Below are positions 26,113-35,106 of a stretch of 64,000 nucleotides of DNA, piece by piece. The stretch comes from Pseudobacter sp. (GTDB taxonomy: Bacteria; Bacteroidota; Bacteroidia; Chitinophagales; Chitinophagaceae). The stretch spans positions 62,001 through 126,000 of the forward strand of contig JAFIGX010000013.1 in assembly GCA_017849455.1 (NCBI GenBank). The letters are read 5' to 3'. Each line of letters opens with the position of its first letter. The first letter of the stretch is position 1. The notes beneath the pieces were generated by a model, which saw only the letters and a program-made list of their open reading frames with translations, had not been told where the DNA came from and did not search any database. A program made the translations under genes and the position numbers.

Positions 26113-26304
26113 TTAAGAATGTTTTTTCGCATGGTGCTTGTGAGACTTGTGGGCTGAAGTGTCTTTTGCCGGCTTTTCTTTGGCAGGTGCAGGCATAGTT
26201 GTCTCTTTCTTGGCAGGTTTCTTTTCAGCAGGCTTTGATTGTTGAGCTACTGCGAATCCAGCCATCATTATTACTAAACCAGCGGCCATCAATACTTTTT
26301 TCAT
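26113..26304 (-). CDS. Small exported His/Lys/Pro-rich peptide, Asr-like (copy 3)
   Basis: 63 aa from the ATG at 26304; 17 codons of open frame upstream lie in the promoter. Signal peptide MKKVLMAAGLVIMMAGFAVA, then a Lys/Pro/Ala-rich chain (KPAEKKPAKKETTMPAPAKE) ending HKSHKHHAKKHS. This is strikingly like Asr of enteric bacteria in signal peptide, composition and His/Lys-rich tail. It is divergent from the histidine kinase gene, and the shared 226-bp region has TTAAC repeats facing both genes. Control by the adjacent two-component system is the simplest reading. Confidence 0.75.
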   Translation of the reverse strand: MKKVLMAAGLVIMMAGFAVAQQSKPAEKKPAKKETTMPAPAKEKPAKDTSAHKSHKHHAKKHS

Positions 26305-26342
26305 TGTTGTTCTAATTTGATTGAAAAAATGATTTAACACAG

Positions 26343-26413
26343 TAAATCTATTCAAATAACCTGCCCGTGAGGTATTTTCGGGGTCCCTTAACCGCTGTTT
26401 AACATGCGTTAAT
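26343..26413 (-). promoter_or_regulatory. Regulatory region of Asr-like copy 3: -7 box and TTAAC array
   Basis: TTAAC at 26388-26392 and 26399-26403 and TTAAT at 26409-26413 repeat at 11 and 10 bp, exactly as upstream of copy 1. A TAGATTTA -7-like box (minus, 26343-26350) is again 37 bp away. Confidence 0.55.
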
Positions 26414-26451
26414 GAAATGTTGATGGGCTTCAGAATCCTTTGTACCTTTCC

Positions 26452-26491
26452 TTAACAAGCAGTTAACCAGATAAAAAAATTTATATACTTA
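26452..26491 (+). promoter_or_regulatory. Candidate promoter of the kinase gene with TTAAC pair
   Basis: TTAAC at 26452-26456 and 26463-26467 (11-bp period) lie 17 bp upstream of TATACTTA (26484-26491), a possible -7 element, so a bound activator would cover the -33 region. A second candidate -7, TACCTTTC, is at 26443-26450. Confidence 0.4.
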
Positions 26492-26530
26492 ATGGGTAGC
26501 AAATTTGCCTTCAGTACCTACATCGACGGT

Positions 26531-27796
26531 ATGCGCTCATCAACTCTGAAATGGATTGTGCTTATTGCAACCCTGCTGATCATCACTATCGTTGGTGTTC
26601 AACTGTTCTGGCTCAACAAGGTCTACTCCTTCGAACAGAAAACATTCAATACAAATGTGGTTAAAAGTATCCGGGGCCTCTATGAAGACCTGGATATCGC
26701 CGATACGCCGGGCAAACATTTACAAGACCTGATCTATCGCCCCGCCCCCGATTATTTCCTGTTCCGCATCGCCAGTTCCGCCCAAACAGATTCCCTGATC
26801 TGGTACCTCAAGGAGGAGCTCAATGAGTTCGATGTGCTCACCGATGCCCATGTAGGGTTCTATGTCGATGCCAAAAAGGATTATGTGGCCAAAGAATATA
26901 TCCCGGCCGCAGCGGCACACTATGACCCCAAACAGAACATTCTGCCGGTATACCAGTGGGGGTTCGATTATGTGCTCCTTTATTTCCCTCACCGCAATAA
27001 ATATGTACTGGCACAGATGAATTTCTGGTTCATCACCAGCGCCGTACTCTTCCTGGTGCTCATCGGCCTGGCCGTAAGCCTTTTCTATTTTTACAGGCAG
27101 AAATTCCTTGTGGAAGTACAAAAGGATTTTGTCAATAATTTTACCCACGAATTCAAGACCCCCCTGGCTGTAATGAAGATATCCTCCGACGTGCTGTTGC
27201 AGGATAGGATCATCCATCAGCCCGACCGCCTGCAGAAGTACGCCTCCATCATCCAGCACCAGACCGAACACCTGCAGAACCAGGTGGAGCGGCTCCTGCA
27301 GATCGCAGCGTCCGACCGGAATGATTTCCCCATGCAAAGGACCCTGGCCAACACCAGGGAGATCATCGACCAGGCAGTCACCAAAGTACAACCCCTGGCA
27401 GAAGCCCGCCAGGCCCGGATCGAACTGCCGACCGAAGAAACCGGAGCAGTGGAGATCTCGGCCGATAAGATCCACCTGGAACTGGCCGTGGTGAACCTGC
27501 TGGAGAATGCCCTGAAATATTCCATCAACCCGCATATCATCGTCAATACGGGCAAGGAAGGTGACCATGTCTTTATTTCAGTAAAAGACAATGGCGTTGG
27601 CATCGAAAAGAAATTCCAGAAAAAACTATTCAAGAAATTCTACCGGGTGCCCACAGGCGACGTACATAATGTGAAAGGGTTCGGACTTGGGCTCAATTTC
27701 GTGAAAAGGATCATGGACGCCCACCATGGCACTATCAAGATCAACAGCCTGCCCGGCATCGGGACCGAATTCAAACTATTACTCCCGTCCTACTAA
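26531..27796 (+). CDS. Membrane sensor histidine kinase
   Basis: 421 aa from the ATG at 26531 (MRSSTLKWIVLIATLL); an ATG 13 codons earlier is possible. Two membrane helices (~residues 8-27 and ~165-190) enclose a ~135-residue periplasmic sensor region of no recognised family. The cytoplasmic part has the phospho-acceptor His ~206 in FTHEFKTPLAV, the N box VVNLLENALKYS, and ATP-lid motifs VKDNGVGIE and KGFGLGLNFVKRI. It pairs with the response regulator 12 bp downstream. It is divergent from an Asr-like gene. The signal is unknown; acid or envelope stress would fit the neighbours. Confidence 0.92.
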   Translation: MRSSTLKWIVLIATLLIITIVGVQLFWLNKVYSFEQKTFNTNVVKSIRGLYEDLDIADTPGKHLQDLIYRPAPDYFLFRIASSAQTDSLIWYLKEELNEFDVLTDAHVGFYVDAKKDYVAKEYIPAAAAHYDPKQNILPVYQWGFDYVLLYFPHRNKYVLAQMNFWFITSAVLFLVLIGLAVSLFYFYRQKFLVEVQKDFVNNFTHEFKTPLAVMKISSDVLLQDRIIHQPDRLQKYASIIQHQTEHLQNQVERLLQIAASDRNDFPMQRTLANTREIIDQAVTKVQPLAEARQARIELPTEETGAVEISADKIHLELAVVNLLENALKYSINPHIIVNTGKEGDHVFISVKDNGVGIEKKFQKKLFKKFYRVPTGDVHNVKGFGLGLNFVKRIMDAHHGTIKINSLPGIGTEFKLLLPSY

Positions 27797-27808
27797 AAAT
27801 CATTGCGC

Positions 27809-28510
27809 ATGAATATTAAAAAAGGAAGAGTTTTACTTGCAGAAGACGATCTCTCACTGGGATATGTGATCAAAGATAACCTGGTGGATGCCGGTTATGA
27901 GGTAGTACTGTGCGCCGATGGTCAAACAGCCATCGAAAAATTCGACAGGGCACAATACGATATCTGCCTGCTCGATGTGATGATGCCCAATAAAGACGGA
28001 TTTACCGTGGCGAAAAAGATCCGCCAGCAAAGCGATGTGGTCCCCATCCTCTTCCTCACCGCCCGCTCCATGGAAGAAGACAGGATAAAAGGCTTTCTCA
28101 CCGGGGCCGACGACTATATCACCAAACCATTCTCCATGCAGGAACTCCTGCTCCGCATGGACGTATTCCTCCGCCGCACCCGGAAGATGTATGCCGACCA
28201 GGTACAGGAATTCCGGATAGGTACTATGAAATTCGTATACAGCGACCTCAAACTGTATACGACCCTCGATACCCATACGCTGACCCAGAAAGAAGCCGAC
28301 CTGCTCAAATTTCTCTGCGAACATGCCAACCGCATCCTGAAAAGAGAAGAAGTATTGTTGCATGTTTGGGGGAAAGACGATTATTTCCTGGGCCGCAGCA
28401 TGGACGTATTCATGACCAAACTGCGCAAATATTTCAAAGCCGATCCTACTATCATCCTCGAAACTATCCATGGTGTCGGCTTCCGCTTCAATGCCACTAT
28501 CAGCCGGTAA
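27809..28510 (+). CDS. OmpR/PhoB-family response regulator
   Basis: 233 aa from the ATG at 27809. The receiver domain (1-118) has the acidic pair in LLAEDD, the phospho-acceptor Asp56 in DICLLDVMMP, and the conserved Thr and Lys in FLTARS and YITKPF. The C-terminal winged helix (~135-230) includes LTQKEADLLKFLCEHANRI and LETIHGVGFRF. Proteins of this family bind direct repeats spaced by about one helical turn, which matches the TTAAC arrays next door. It is the partner of the upstream kinase. Confidence 0.95.
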   Translation: MNIKKGRVLLAEDDLSLGYVIKDNLVDAGYEVVLCADGQTAIEKFDRAQYDICLLDVMMPNKDGFTVAKKIRQQSDVVPILFLTARSMEEDRIKGFLTGADDYITKPFSMQELLLRMDVFLRRTRKMYADQVQEFRIGTMKFVYSDLKLYTTLDTHTLTQKEADLLKFLCEHANRILKREEVLLHVWGKDDYFLGRSMDVFMTKLRKYFKADPTIILETIHGVGFRFNATISR

Positions 28511-28592
28511 TCAGTGCTATCAGTCTCCCGTAATCATGGTCTAAAGCGAACAGGGCTGTCAATTCAAGTCCCAACATGGTGTCACTGCGTAC

Positions 28593-28619
28593 AAGTCCTG
28601 TTTTTAGGGGGCTTTTTTT
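28593..28619 (+). terminator. Probable terminator of the two-component operon
   Basis: AAGTCCT (28593-28599) can pair with AGGGGGCTT (28606-28614) with a wobble/bulge, followed by T7. The rest of the 28511-28708 gap shows no clear feature. Confidence 0.5.
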
Positions 28620-28708
28620 ATTGGAATGCTAACAGCACTTCAGGTACTCTTCAATATTTATCGTAATTTTTCATTGTATCACTTTTATTGATCACATAAC
28701 CGGGTACC

Positions 28709-29419
28709 ATGACCAGCAAACAAGTCCTCACCACCCTGCAATCCCTCGGCAGCGAGAATATCAAAAAGATCTTATTGAAACACGGCGCAAAAGAACCGCT
28801 CTTTGGCGTGAAAGTGGAAGATCTGAAAAAAGTGCAGAAGACCATCAAGCAAGACCAGCAGCAGATAGCCCTGGAACTATTCGATTCAGGTAACGGTGAT
28901 GCCATGTACCTGGCCGGACTGATGGCCGACGGTTCGAAAATGTCGAAAAAAGAATTGCAGGCATGGGTGAATAAGGCCAATTCCCCTACGATCAGCGAAT
29001 ACACCGTGGCCTGGGTGACTTCGGAGCACCCCAACGGATTCGGGTTGGCCCTCGAATGGATCGATTCGAAGAAAGAACCGGTGGCCGCCTGTGGATGGAG
29101 CACCCTCACCAGCATCCTCGCCACCAGGCCCAATGAAGAACTGGATATGAAAGTGATCAAATCCCTCCTCGACCGGGTGCAGAAGACGATCCATTCTTCA
29201 GCTAACCGTGTACGTTATGCCATGAATGGTTTCCTGATCGCCACCGGGTCTTTTATCCCGGCCATGACGGCCACCGCCCTGGATACCGGAAAAAAGATCG
29301 GTACCGTGATGGTGGACATGAATGGAACGGCCTGTAAAGTGCCTTCGGCCCTCGATTATATCCAAAAAGTTAAAGACAAGGGGTATATCGGGAAGAAGAA
29401 GAAGACGGCGAAGTGTTGA
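28709..29419 (+). CDS. DNA alkylation repair (AlkD-like) HEAT-repeat protein
   Basis: 236 aa, helical throughout, with a HEAT-like repeat arrangement. LLKHGAKEPLFGVKVEDLKK near the N-terminus and LYLAGLMADG-like MYLAGLMADGSKMSKKEL are typical of the AlkD/AlkC superfamily of base-excision glycosylases. Catalytically important Trp/Asp/Arg positions of true AlkD cannot be confirmed by eye, and many Bacteroidota members of this group are uncharacterised, so glycosylase activity is tentative. The Lys-rich tail (KKKKTAK) could help bind DNA. A family A hairpin starts 5 nt after the stop. Confidence 0.78.
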   Translation: MTSKQVLTTLQSLGSENIKKILLKHGAKEPLFGVKVEDLKKVQKTIKQDQQQIALELFDSGNGDAMYLAGLMADGSKMSKKELQAWVNKANSPTISEYTVAWVTSEHPNGFGLALEWIDSKKEPVAACGWSTLTSILATRPNEELDMKVIKSLLDRVQKTIHSSANRVRYAMNGFLIATGSFIPAMTATALDTGKKIGTVMVDMNGTACKVPSALDYIQKVKDKGYIGKKKKTAKC

Positions 29420-29424
29420 TCGCC

Positions 29425-29519
29425 TGGTTGAAAAGTTTATAGGTTGAAAGGTTGACAAGTAGGTCTCCGAATCATAGGTATCCCCCTATCAACCTTTCAA
29501 CTTGTTAACCAGTCAACTT
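29425..29519. repeat. Family A inverted repeat (GTTGACAAG / GTTGAAAGG units)
   Basis: The left arm (29425-29460) has GGTTGAAAGGTTGACAAG; the right arm (29485-29519) has CTATCAACCTTTCAACTTG. They are imperfect reverse complements. It begins 5 nt after the AlkD-like stop. Confidence 0.75.
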
Positions 29520-29552
29520 TCGCCCCTCCCTCCATTCCCCCCGACAAATTCA

Positions 29553-29560
29553 CTACATTT
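29553..29560 (+). promoter_or_regulatory. -7 promoter element
   Basis: TACATTTG is a perfect TAnnTTTG match 21 bp before the ATG at 29582. The -33 region is poor. Confidence 0.4.
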
Positions 29561-29581
29561 GTCCCACCTAAAATAACCCTG

Positions 29582-30109
29582 ATGTCATCGACTGAAACGA
29601 CCTGGGCCCTGGTGATCGCCTTTGTATTGGGCGGTTCTTTGGCCTTTCTATTCTGGAAACAACGCCAGGAAGTAAAAAGAGCGGAAAAACAGAAAGCCAG
29701 TGGCGAAAAAAATTCCGCCCCTGTTCAGCAACTGCAATTGCAGGCCTATGAAAGATTGATCTTACTGGCCGACCGGATCGCATTGCCCAACCTGATCAAC
29801 CGGGTGAACCAGCCCGGCCTCTCGGCCCGCGATATGCAGCAGGTGCTCGTTCAAAATATCAAACAGGAATTCGAATACAACGTCACCCAGCAGATCTATG
29901 TATCGGCCGAATCCTGGGAAGCCGTGCGCAACCTGAAAGACCAGAACCTCCTGATCGTAAACCAGGTGGCCTCCTTCCTGCCGGCAGAAGCCACCGGACA
30001 GGACCTCAACCGGAGCCTGCTCGAAATGCTGGTACAAAATCCCAAAGCCTCCCTGCATACCGTGGTATCCGACGTGCTGAGCTATGAAGCCAAAAAATTA
30101 ATGAAATAG
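29582..30109 (+). CDS. Membrane-anchored protein of unknown function (Bacteroidota-specific)
   Basis: 175 aa. One N-terminal transmembrane helix (residues ~7-25), a Lys/Glu-rich linker, then a soluble domain of ~125 residues starting [21 protein letters not shown]. This pattern occurs in conserved hypothetical proteins of Bacteroidota beside the methylmalonyl-CoA mutase gene (recalled, not checked here). The linker and helical content suggest a cytoplasmic domain tethered to the inner membrane. It lies 56 bp upstream of the mutase gene, separated by a perfect palindrome, and is probably cotranscribed. No function is assigned. Confidence 0.75.
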   Translation: MSSTETTWALVIAFVLGGSLAFLFWKQRQEVKRAEKQKASGEKNSAPVQQLQLQAYERLILLADRIALPNLINRVNQPGLSARDMQQVLVQNIKQEFEYNVTQQIYVSAESWEAVRNLKDQNLLIVNQVASFLPAEATGQDLNRSLLEMLVQNPKASLHTVVSDVLSYEAKKLMK

Positions 30110-30118
30110 ACAAAAATG

Positions 30119-30153
30119 TTTGTGGTTTGTTGTTGGCAACAACAAACCACAAA
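30119..30153. repeat. Family E perfect palindrome between two genes
   Basis: TTTGTGGTTTGTTGTTG (30119-30135) and CAACAACAAACCACAAA (30137-30153) are perfect reverse complements around a single G. It begins 9 nt after one stop codon and ends 11 nt before the next start. Confidence 0.85.
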
Positions 30154-30164
30154 CGATTAAAACC

Positions 30165-31718
30165 ATGTCTGAAGAAAAAAAATTATATACCGACAGCGGT
30201 ATTGAAATAAAACCACTGTACTGCGATCCGGTCGTGATGAACGAACAACCGGGCGAATTTCCCTTCACCAGGGGTGTTCAACCCGATATGTACCGCGGCA
30301 AATTGTGGACCATGCGCCAGTATGCCGGATTCAGCACTGCCGAAGAAAGCAATAAACGGTATCATTATTTATTGTCGCAGGGTGTAATGGGACTAAGCGT
30401 AGCCTTCGACCTTCCCACCCAGATCGGGTACGATAGCGACCACCCGCTGGCCGAAGGAGAAGTAGGCAAGGTAGGCGTTGCCATCGACAGCCTGGAAGAT
30501 ATACAAACCCTCTTCAAAGGCATCAGGCTTGAAGACGTATCGACCTCCATGACCATCAATGCCACCGGCTTCATCCTGCTGAGCTTTTATGTGGCCCTCG
30601 CCAAACAACAGGGAGCCGACCTGAAAAAAATATCAGGCACCATCCAGAACGATATCCTGAAAGAATATGCTGCACGGGGCACTTATATCTATCCACCCAA
30701 GCCCAGTATGCGCATCATCACCGATATCTTCGAATGGTGCAGCCAGGAAGTGCCCAAATGGAATACCATCTCCATTTCCGGCTACCATATCCGCGAAGCA
30801 GGAAGCACCGCCGTACAGGAGATCGCATTCACCCTTAGTAACGGGAAAGCATACGTGAAAGCGGCCCTCGAAAAAGGGCTCGACATCAACGTTTTCGGCA
30901 AGCGTCTCTCCTTCTTCTTCAATGCACACAACAACCTCTTCGAAGAAGTGGCCAAATTCCGCGCCGCCAGGCGCATGTGGGCAGCGATCATGAAAGAACT
31001 GGGAGCTACCGACCTGAAAGCCCAGATGCTGCGCTTCCACACACAAACAGGTGGCAGTACTCTCACGGCACAACAACCACTCAATAATATCTCCCGTGTA
31101 ACAGTGCAGACCTTATCGGCCGTACTCGGCGGCACTCAATCGCTCCATACCAATGGATACGATGAGGCATTGAGCCTGCCCACCGAAGAAGCGGCCCGCA
31201 TCGCCCTGCGCACCCAACAGATCGTAGCATTCGAAAGTGGCGCCCCAGATACGGTCGACCCGCTGGCAGGGTCCTATTACGTGGAAGCCCTCACCAATGA
31301 AGTGGAACAGGAAGCCTGGAAACTGATCCATAAGATCGATGCCATGGGCGGCAGTGTTTCGGCCATCGAGCAGGGATTTATCCAGGATGAGATCGCGCGA
31401 AGCGCTTATGACTACCAGCGGCAAATAGAAACAGGAGAAAAGATCATCGTAGGCGTGAATAAATTCCAGGTGAAAGAGACCGATTCGATACCGGTGTTCA
31501 GGATCGATGATTCCATCCGGCAGGTGCAGAGCGAAAAGCTGGCATCACTCCACAGACGCCGCGACCCGGCCAAATGCGACCAGGTGCTGCAACAACTGTC
31601 CGATAAGGCCAGCGGCGGCGAGAACATCATGCCCGCCGTGCTCGAAGCAGTGGAAAACTATTGTACGCTGGGCGAGATAGCAGACACGTTGCGCGAAATT
31701 TTTGGGGAATATAGGTAG
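30165..31718 (+). CDS. Methylmalonyl-CoA mutase, catalytic (substrate-binding) subunit without B12 domain
   Basis: 517 aa from the ATG at 30165. It is the TIM-barrel catalytic domain of the acyl-CoA mutases: [49 protein letters not shown] and [15 protein letters not shown]. Tyr53 (QYAGFS) and Arg171 (KEYAAR) correspond to Tyr89 and Arg207 of the Propionibacterium enzyme, which hold the carboxylate of methylmalonyl-CoA; isobutyryl-CoA mutases have Phe and Gln instead. The C-terminal cobalamin domain (DxHxxG) is absent, so a separate B12-binding subunit encoded elsewhere is required. It links propionate metabolism to succinyl-CoA. A family A repeat starts at the stop codon. Confidence 0.9.
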   Translation: MSEEKKLYTDSGIEIKPLYCDPVVMNEQPGEFPFTRGVQPDMYRGKLWTMRQYAGFSTAEESNKRYHYLLSQGVMGLSVAFDLPTQIGYDSDHPLAEGEVGKVGVAIDSLEDIQTLFKGIRLEDVSTSMTINATGFILLSFYVALAKQQGADLKKISGTIQNDILKEYAARGTYIYPPKPSMRIITDIFEWCSQEVPKWNTISISGYHIREAGSTAVQEIAFTLSNGKAYVKAALEKGLDINVFGKRLSFFFNAHNNLFEEVAKFRAARRMWAAIMKELGATDLKAQMLRFHTQTGGSTLTAQQPLNNISRVTVQTLSAVLGGTQSLHTNGYDEALSLPTEEAARIALRTQQIVAFESGAPDTVDPLAGSYYVEALTNEVEQEAWKLIHKIDAMGGSVSAIEQGFIQDEIARSAYDYQRQIETGEKIIVGVNKFQVKETDSIPVFRIDDSIRQVQSEKLASLHRRRDPAKCDQVLQQLSDKASGGENIMPAVLEAVENYCTLGEIADTLREIFGEYR

Positions 31719-31843
31719 GTTGAGAGGTTAACAGGTTGAAAAGTTGATAAGTGGTTTCTAAAATTTGATCAGCTTGTTAATATCCTACGGAGTTTCTGAG
31801 GCAGCAATACCTTGTCAACCTGTCAACTTTTCAACTTGTCAAC
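31717..31843. repeat. Family A inverted repeat between mutase stop and GNAT start
   Basis: The left arm (31717-31751) overlaps the mutase TAG stop and reads GGTTGAGAGGTTAACAGG then GTTGAAAAGTTGATAAG. The right arm (31811-31843) reads CTTGTCAACCTGTCAAC then TTTTCAACTTGTCAAC and ends one base before the GNAT ATG at 31845. Confidence 0.75.
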
Positions 31844-31844
31844 G

Positions 31845-32393
31845 ATGACGAATATATCCCTCAGCACCGAAAAAGAAATACCAGCCATCCTGTCGTTGCA
31901 GCGGAAAAATCTTATCAAAAATATTTCTGACGAAGAACGGCAGTCGCAGGGATTCGTAACCCTGCAACATAGCCCTGAAGTATTGCTGCAAATGCACCGG
32001 CTCGCCCCTGCCGTGGTGGCCAAAGATGACGATACCGTTGTCGGATATGCCCTCACCATGCTCCGCGAATGCAGGCAGATAGTGCCCGACCTGGAACCTA
32101 TGTTCTCCGTGCTGGACAAAGTACAATGGAATGGCAGTCCCCTGAACGGCCACCGGTTCTATGTAATGGGACAGATATGCATCGACAAAGAATACCGTGG
32201 CCGCGGTTTGTTCGACCAGCTTTACCATGGGCACCGGCAATATTACCAGCCTTCTTTCGATTGTATCGTTACCGAGATCGCCACCCGCAACCTGCGCTCC
32301 CTCCGGGCCCACGAAAGGGTTGGTTTTACCACTATCCATGTTCACCAGGATGAACTGGATGAATGGAATGTAGTATTGTGGAACTGGCATTGA
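31845..32393 (+). CDS. GNAT-family N-acetyltransferase
   Basis: 182 aa from the ATG at 31845, directly after a repeat arm; in-frame codons upstream are repeat sequence. The GNAT fold is recognised by DDTVVGYALTML, GQICIDKEYRGRGLFDQLYHG (the acetyl-CoA pyrophosphate-binding loop RGRG/L) and NLRSLRAHERVGFTTIH, the typical last strand-helix. It transfers an acetyl group from acetyl-CoA to an unknown amine. It is cytoplasmic. The next gene starts 36 bp later on the same strand. Confidence 0.87.
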   Translation: MTNISLSTEKEIPAILSLQRKNLIKNISDEERQSQGFVTLQHSPEVLLQMHRLAPAVVAKDDDTVVGYALTMLRECRQIVPDLEPMFSVLDKVQWNGSPLNGHRFYVMGQICIDKEYRGRGLFDQLYHGHRQYYQPSFDCIVTEIATRNLRSLRAHERVGFTTIHVHQDELDEWNVVLWNWH

Positions 32394-32428
32394 CCGCTTG
32401 CCGGGTATTGAAATATTCTTTACATTCA

Positions 32429-33790
32429 ATGATCAAAAATCTGCCCATGCGATCATTTTCCAAAACTGCCTGGTACCTGCTCCTGTTGATATCGACAACA
32501 ACTACCGTTAAAGCACAAACGAATATATCTCTTATCGAACAAAAAGCCAGCGCCATCCTCCCCAAACTCATTGAATGGCGTCGCTATCTCCACCAACACC
32601 CCGAACTATCGAACCGGGAATACAAAACAGCGGAATATGTGGCTGCCCATCTCAAAATGCTGGGATTGGAAGTACAGACCGGTATCGCAAAGACCGGCGT
32701 GGTGGCCATCCTCCGGGGCGGCAAACCCGGCCCTGTAGTGGCTTTGCGGGCCGATATGGACGCACTTCCTGTATTGGAAAGAGCCGACCTGCCCTTCAAA
32801 TCGACCGTTACCGCTGAATACCTCGGTCAAACAGTGCCGGTGATGCATGCCTGCGGGCACGACAGCCATGTGGCCATGCTGATGGGCACGGCAGAAGTAC
32901 TGAGCGCCATGAAAAAAGATGTTCCGGGCACTGTGAAATTCATTTTCCAGCCTGCAGAAGAAGGCCCGCCGGGGGATGAAGAAGGCGGCGCCCCACTGAT
33001 GGTGAAAGAAGGGGTCATGGACAATCCCAAGGTGGATGCCATATTCGGTCTTCATATAGAAGCAGACATCGAGGTAGGTAAGTTCGAGTATAAGCCCGGC
33101 GCCTTCATGGCATCTTCGGATTGGTTTACCATCAGGGTGAAAGGAAAACAATCACATGGATCACAACCGTGGAAAGGCATCGATCCTATCGTGGTAGCCA
33201 CGGAGATCATCAGCGGGTTGCAAACCATCGTTAGCCGTCAAACGGAGCTTACCAAAGCGCCGGTCGTGATCACGGTAGGCAAATTCCATAGCGGCGTCCG
33301 CCCCAATATCATGCCTGAAGAAGCACTGCTGGAAGGCACTATCCGTACACTCGATCCGAAAATGCAACAGGAAACGCATGAGCGTATACGTAAGATCGCC
33401 ACAGGCATCGCTGCCACCATGGGCGCTACGGCAGAAGTGAACGTGGATACCAAAACACTTGTCACCGTCAATGACCCGGAGCTCACGAAGATGATGGTGC
33501 CATCACTGGAAGCTGCAGCGGGTAAAGAGAACGTCAGCGACCGCGACTGGGTCACCGGTGCAGAGGATTTTTCTTTCTATGGCACCAAAGCCCCTGCTTT
33601 TTTCTTTTACCTGGGAGGCATGCCGAAAGGGACAGACAGGAAGCAGGCGCCACCTCATCATACTCCAGATTTCTATATCGACGACAGCCGCCTCGATGTA
33701 GGGGTGAAAGCATTCTGCCAGCTCGTGTTCGATTATGCACGGCTGAAATTGGGCAATGGCAAATCAACGACTGGTAAAAGATCTTCTTAA
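32429..33790 (+). CDS. Exported M20-family amidohydrolase/peptidase
   Basis: 453 aa from the ATG at 32429; a second ATG at 32447 would give a shorter signal peptide. A hydrophobic signal sequence ends TTVKAQ. The dinuclear metal site is seen in LRADMDALPV, MHACGHDSHVAML and FIFQPAEEG, with the late His in the HHTPDFYIDD block. It matches the M20D group (hippurate hydrolase, IAA-amino-acid hydrolase, N-acyl amino-acid deacylases), so it probably removes an acyl group from N-acylated amino acids in the periplasm. A dimerisation domain at ~200-320 is present. It is convergent with the SusCD locus. Confidence 0.9.
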   Translation: MIKNLPMRSFSKTAWYLLLLISTTTTVKAQTNISLIEQKASAILPKLIEWRRYLHQHPELSNREYKTAEYVAAHLKMLGLEVQTGIAKTGVVAILRGGKPGPVVALRADMDALPVLERADLPFKSTVTAEYLGQTVPVMHACGHDSHVAMLMGTAEVLSAMKKDVPGTVKFIFQPAEEGPPGDEEGGAPLMVKEGVMDNPKVDAIFGLHIEADIEVGKFEYKPGAFMASSDWFTIRVKGKQSHGSQPWKGIDPIVVATEIISGLQTIVSRQTELTKAPVVITVGKFHSGVRPNIMPEEALLEGTIRTLDPKMQQETHERIRKIATGIAATMGATAEVNVDTKTLVTVNDPELTKMMVPSLEAAAGKENVSDRDWVTGAEDFSFYGTKAPAFFFYLGGMPKGTDRKQAPPHHTPDFYIDDSRLDVGVKAFCQLVFDYARLKLGNGKSTTGKRSS

Positions 33791-33794
33791 GACC

Positions 33795-33857
33795 AAAAAA
33801 AAAATCGCGCCAGGCCACCAGAACGCGAAGATGGTAACTCCTGTCTGCGTTCTGGTG
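33795..33857 (-). terminator. Terminator of the SusCD/thioredoxin operon
   Basis: CACCAGAACGC (33816-33826) and GCGTTCTGGTG (33847-33857) form an 11-bp stem with a 20-nt loop; on the minus strand a T10 tract follows after a short GC stretch. Confidence 0.75.
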
Positions 33858-33892
33858 CCCCGGCACGAAACCGTTCGAATCGATCACTGATC

Positions 33893-35092
33893 TTACCTGA
33901 ATATCTCTTCCATTTTTTTATCCATCGCCTCATCGTTCTCTCCGCCTCCTCCATAACGACCGATGATCATGCCTTTCGGATCGATCAGTATTTTGGTGGG
34001 CAATGTATGTATCCCATAATAATTACTGATATCATCCGGGTTGGGCTCATGCTTCAGGAGCTTCTGCATATCGAAACCTCTCAGCACATGTTTCCAGATC
34101 CCGATGCCATCCTGTTCCACCGCTTTTTTCCAGGCGGCAAGGTCCCTGTCGTCATCGGAGATGCCGATGATCTCCAGTCCCTTGTCTTTGTACTTCGAAT
34201 ACAGGTTCTTCAAATGTGGATTGCCTTTGCGGCAGGGGCCGCACCAGCTTGCCCAGAAATCGACCAGCACATACTTTCCTTTGAAATCGGCCAGGCTCAG
34301 CATGTTCCCGTTGATGTCTTTGGTGGCGAATACATACGCCTCACTGCCTGGTGATCCCTGGCGCAATCCTTCAAGGTCTTTTTTGACGGCCTTGCCATAC
34401 ATGCTCTCCCTGATCCCGGCAGGCATGCTACTATATATCTTCTCCCCTCTTGCCAGGTTCATATCGTTCAGGTAAGAACGGAGCATGTAAGCAGATACAT
34501 AAGAGCCGGGATTCTTCTCGATGAAATCCTTGCGGGCAGTCGAGACCTCTTCAGAGTATGGTTCCATCTGGCCTTTGATTTGGTCCAGCTTTTGGAGCAT
34601 CGGGGCTGTAAAAGCGCTGTCTTTCTTTTCCCTTCTTGCTTTGATATACTCCTCATTGAGCTTATCATACGATTTGCGTAATGGCATGAGCTTTTGAAGG
34701 GCGTTCCCACAGGCTGATTCCATCCGCTTGTACTCTTCCTGTGCTTTCGAGCCGCTGAGCTTTGCCTTGTCGAATTCACCTTTGGTGAGCGCAAGGTTCA
34801 TTTTTGAAGGTTCAATAAAGATCTGGGCCGATTCGCTCATCCTGGCATTCCTGTCGAGATACACACTGGCAGAGACGGGGTGCGGAATCTGACCGCTGAA
34901 TGTAAAACTTCCATTCTTCAGCTCGGTGCTGTCGGTCTGGTATTTATTCTCATCTACCTGGTAAGTCATGTAAATTTTACCGGTTTGCTGGCCCGATAAT
35001 TTTCCATCGATCGAGAATGGTTTGCCGGACTGGGCATAACATATATTGGCCAACAATATTGAATACGTGATGAATTGACTGGTCTTTTTCAT
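33893..35092 (-). CDS. DUF4369/TlpA-type thioredoxin-fold protein (copy 1)
   Basis: 399 aa. A signal peptide ends NICYAQ. Residues ~25-115 are a DUF4369-like beta domain, ~120-235 a helical region, and ~255-399 a TlpA/ResA-like thioredoxin domain with the redox motif WCGPC in VDFWASWCGPCRKGNP and the cis-Pro region HTLPTKILIDP. Such proteins reduce disulfides or cytochrome/other substrates in the periplasm and are often encoded with SusCD systems in Bacteroidota. It is the last gene of the operon that begins with SusC. It is a paralogue of the next gene and of 51422-52510. Confidence 0.88.
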   Translation of the reverse strand: MKKTSQFITYSILLANICYAQSGKPFSIDGKLSGQQTGKIYMTYQVDENKYQTDSTELKNGSFTFSGQIPHPVSASVYLDRNARMSESAQIFIEPSKMNLALTKGEFDKAKLSGSKAQEEYKRMESACGNALQKLMPLRKSYDKLNEEYIKARREKKDSAFTAPMLQKLDQIKGQMEPYSEEVSTARKDFIEKNPGSYVSAYMLRSYLNDMNLARGEKIYSSMPAGIRESMYGKAVKKDLEGLRQGSPGSEAYVFATKDINGNMLSLADFKGKYVLVDFWASWCGPCRKGNPHLKNLYSKYKDKGLEIIGISDDDRDLAAWKKAVEQDGIGIWKHVLRGFDMQKLLKHEPNPDDISNYYGIHTLPTKILIDPKGMIIGRYGGGGENDEAMDKKMEEIFR

Positions 35093-35106
35093 AATGATCT
35101 AATTTT

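Noticed and set aside
28511..28708. Possible tRNA or riboswitch in gene gaps (28511-28708, 49259-49576, 43482-43611)
   Set aside because: No cloverleaf, CCA-adjacent acceptor stem, or known riboswitch core could be recognised by eye in these gaps.
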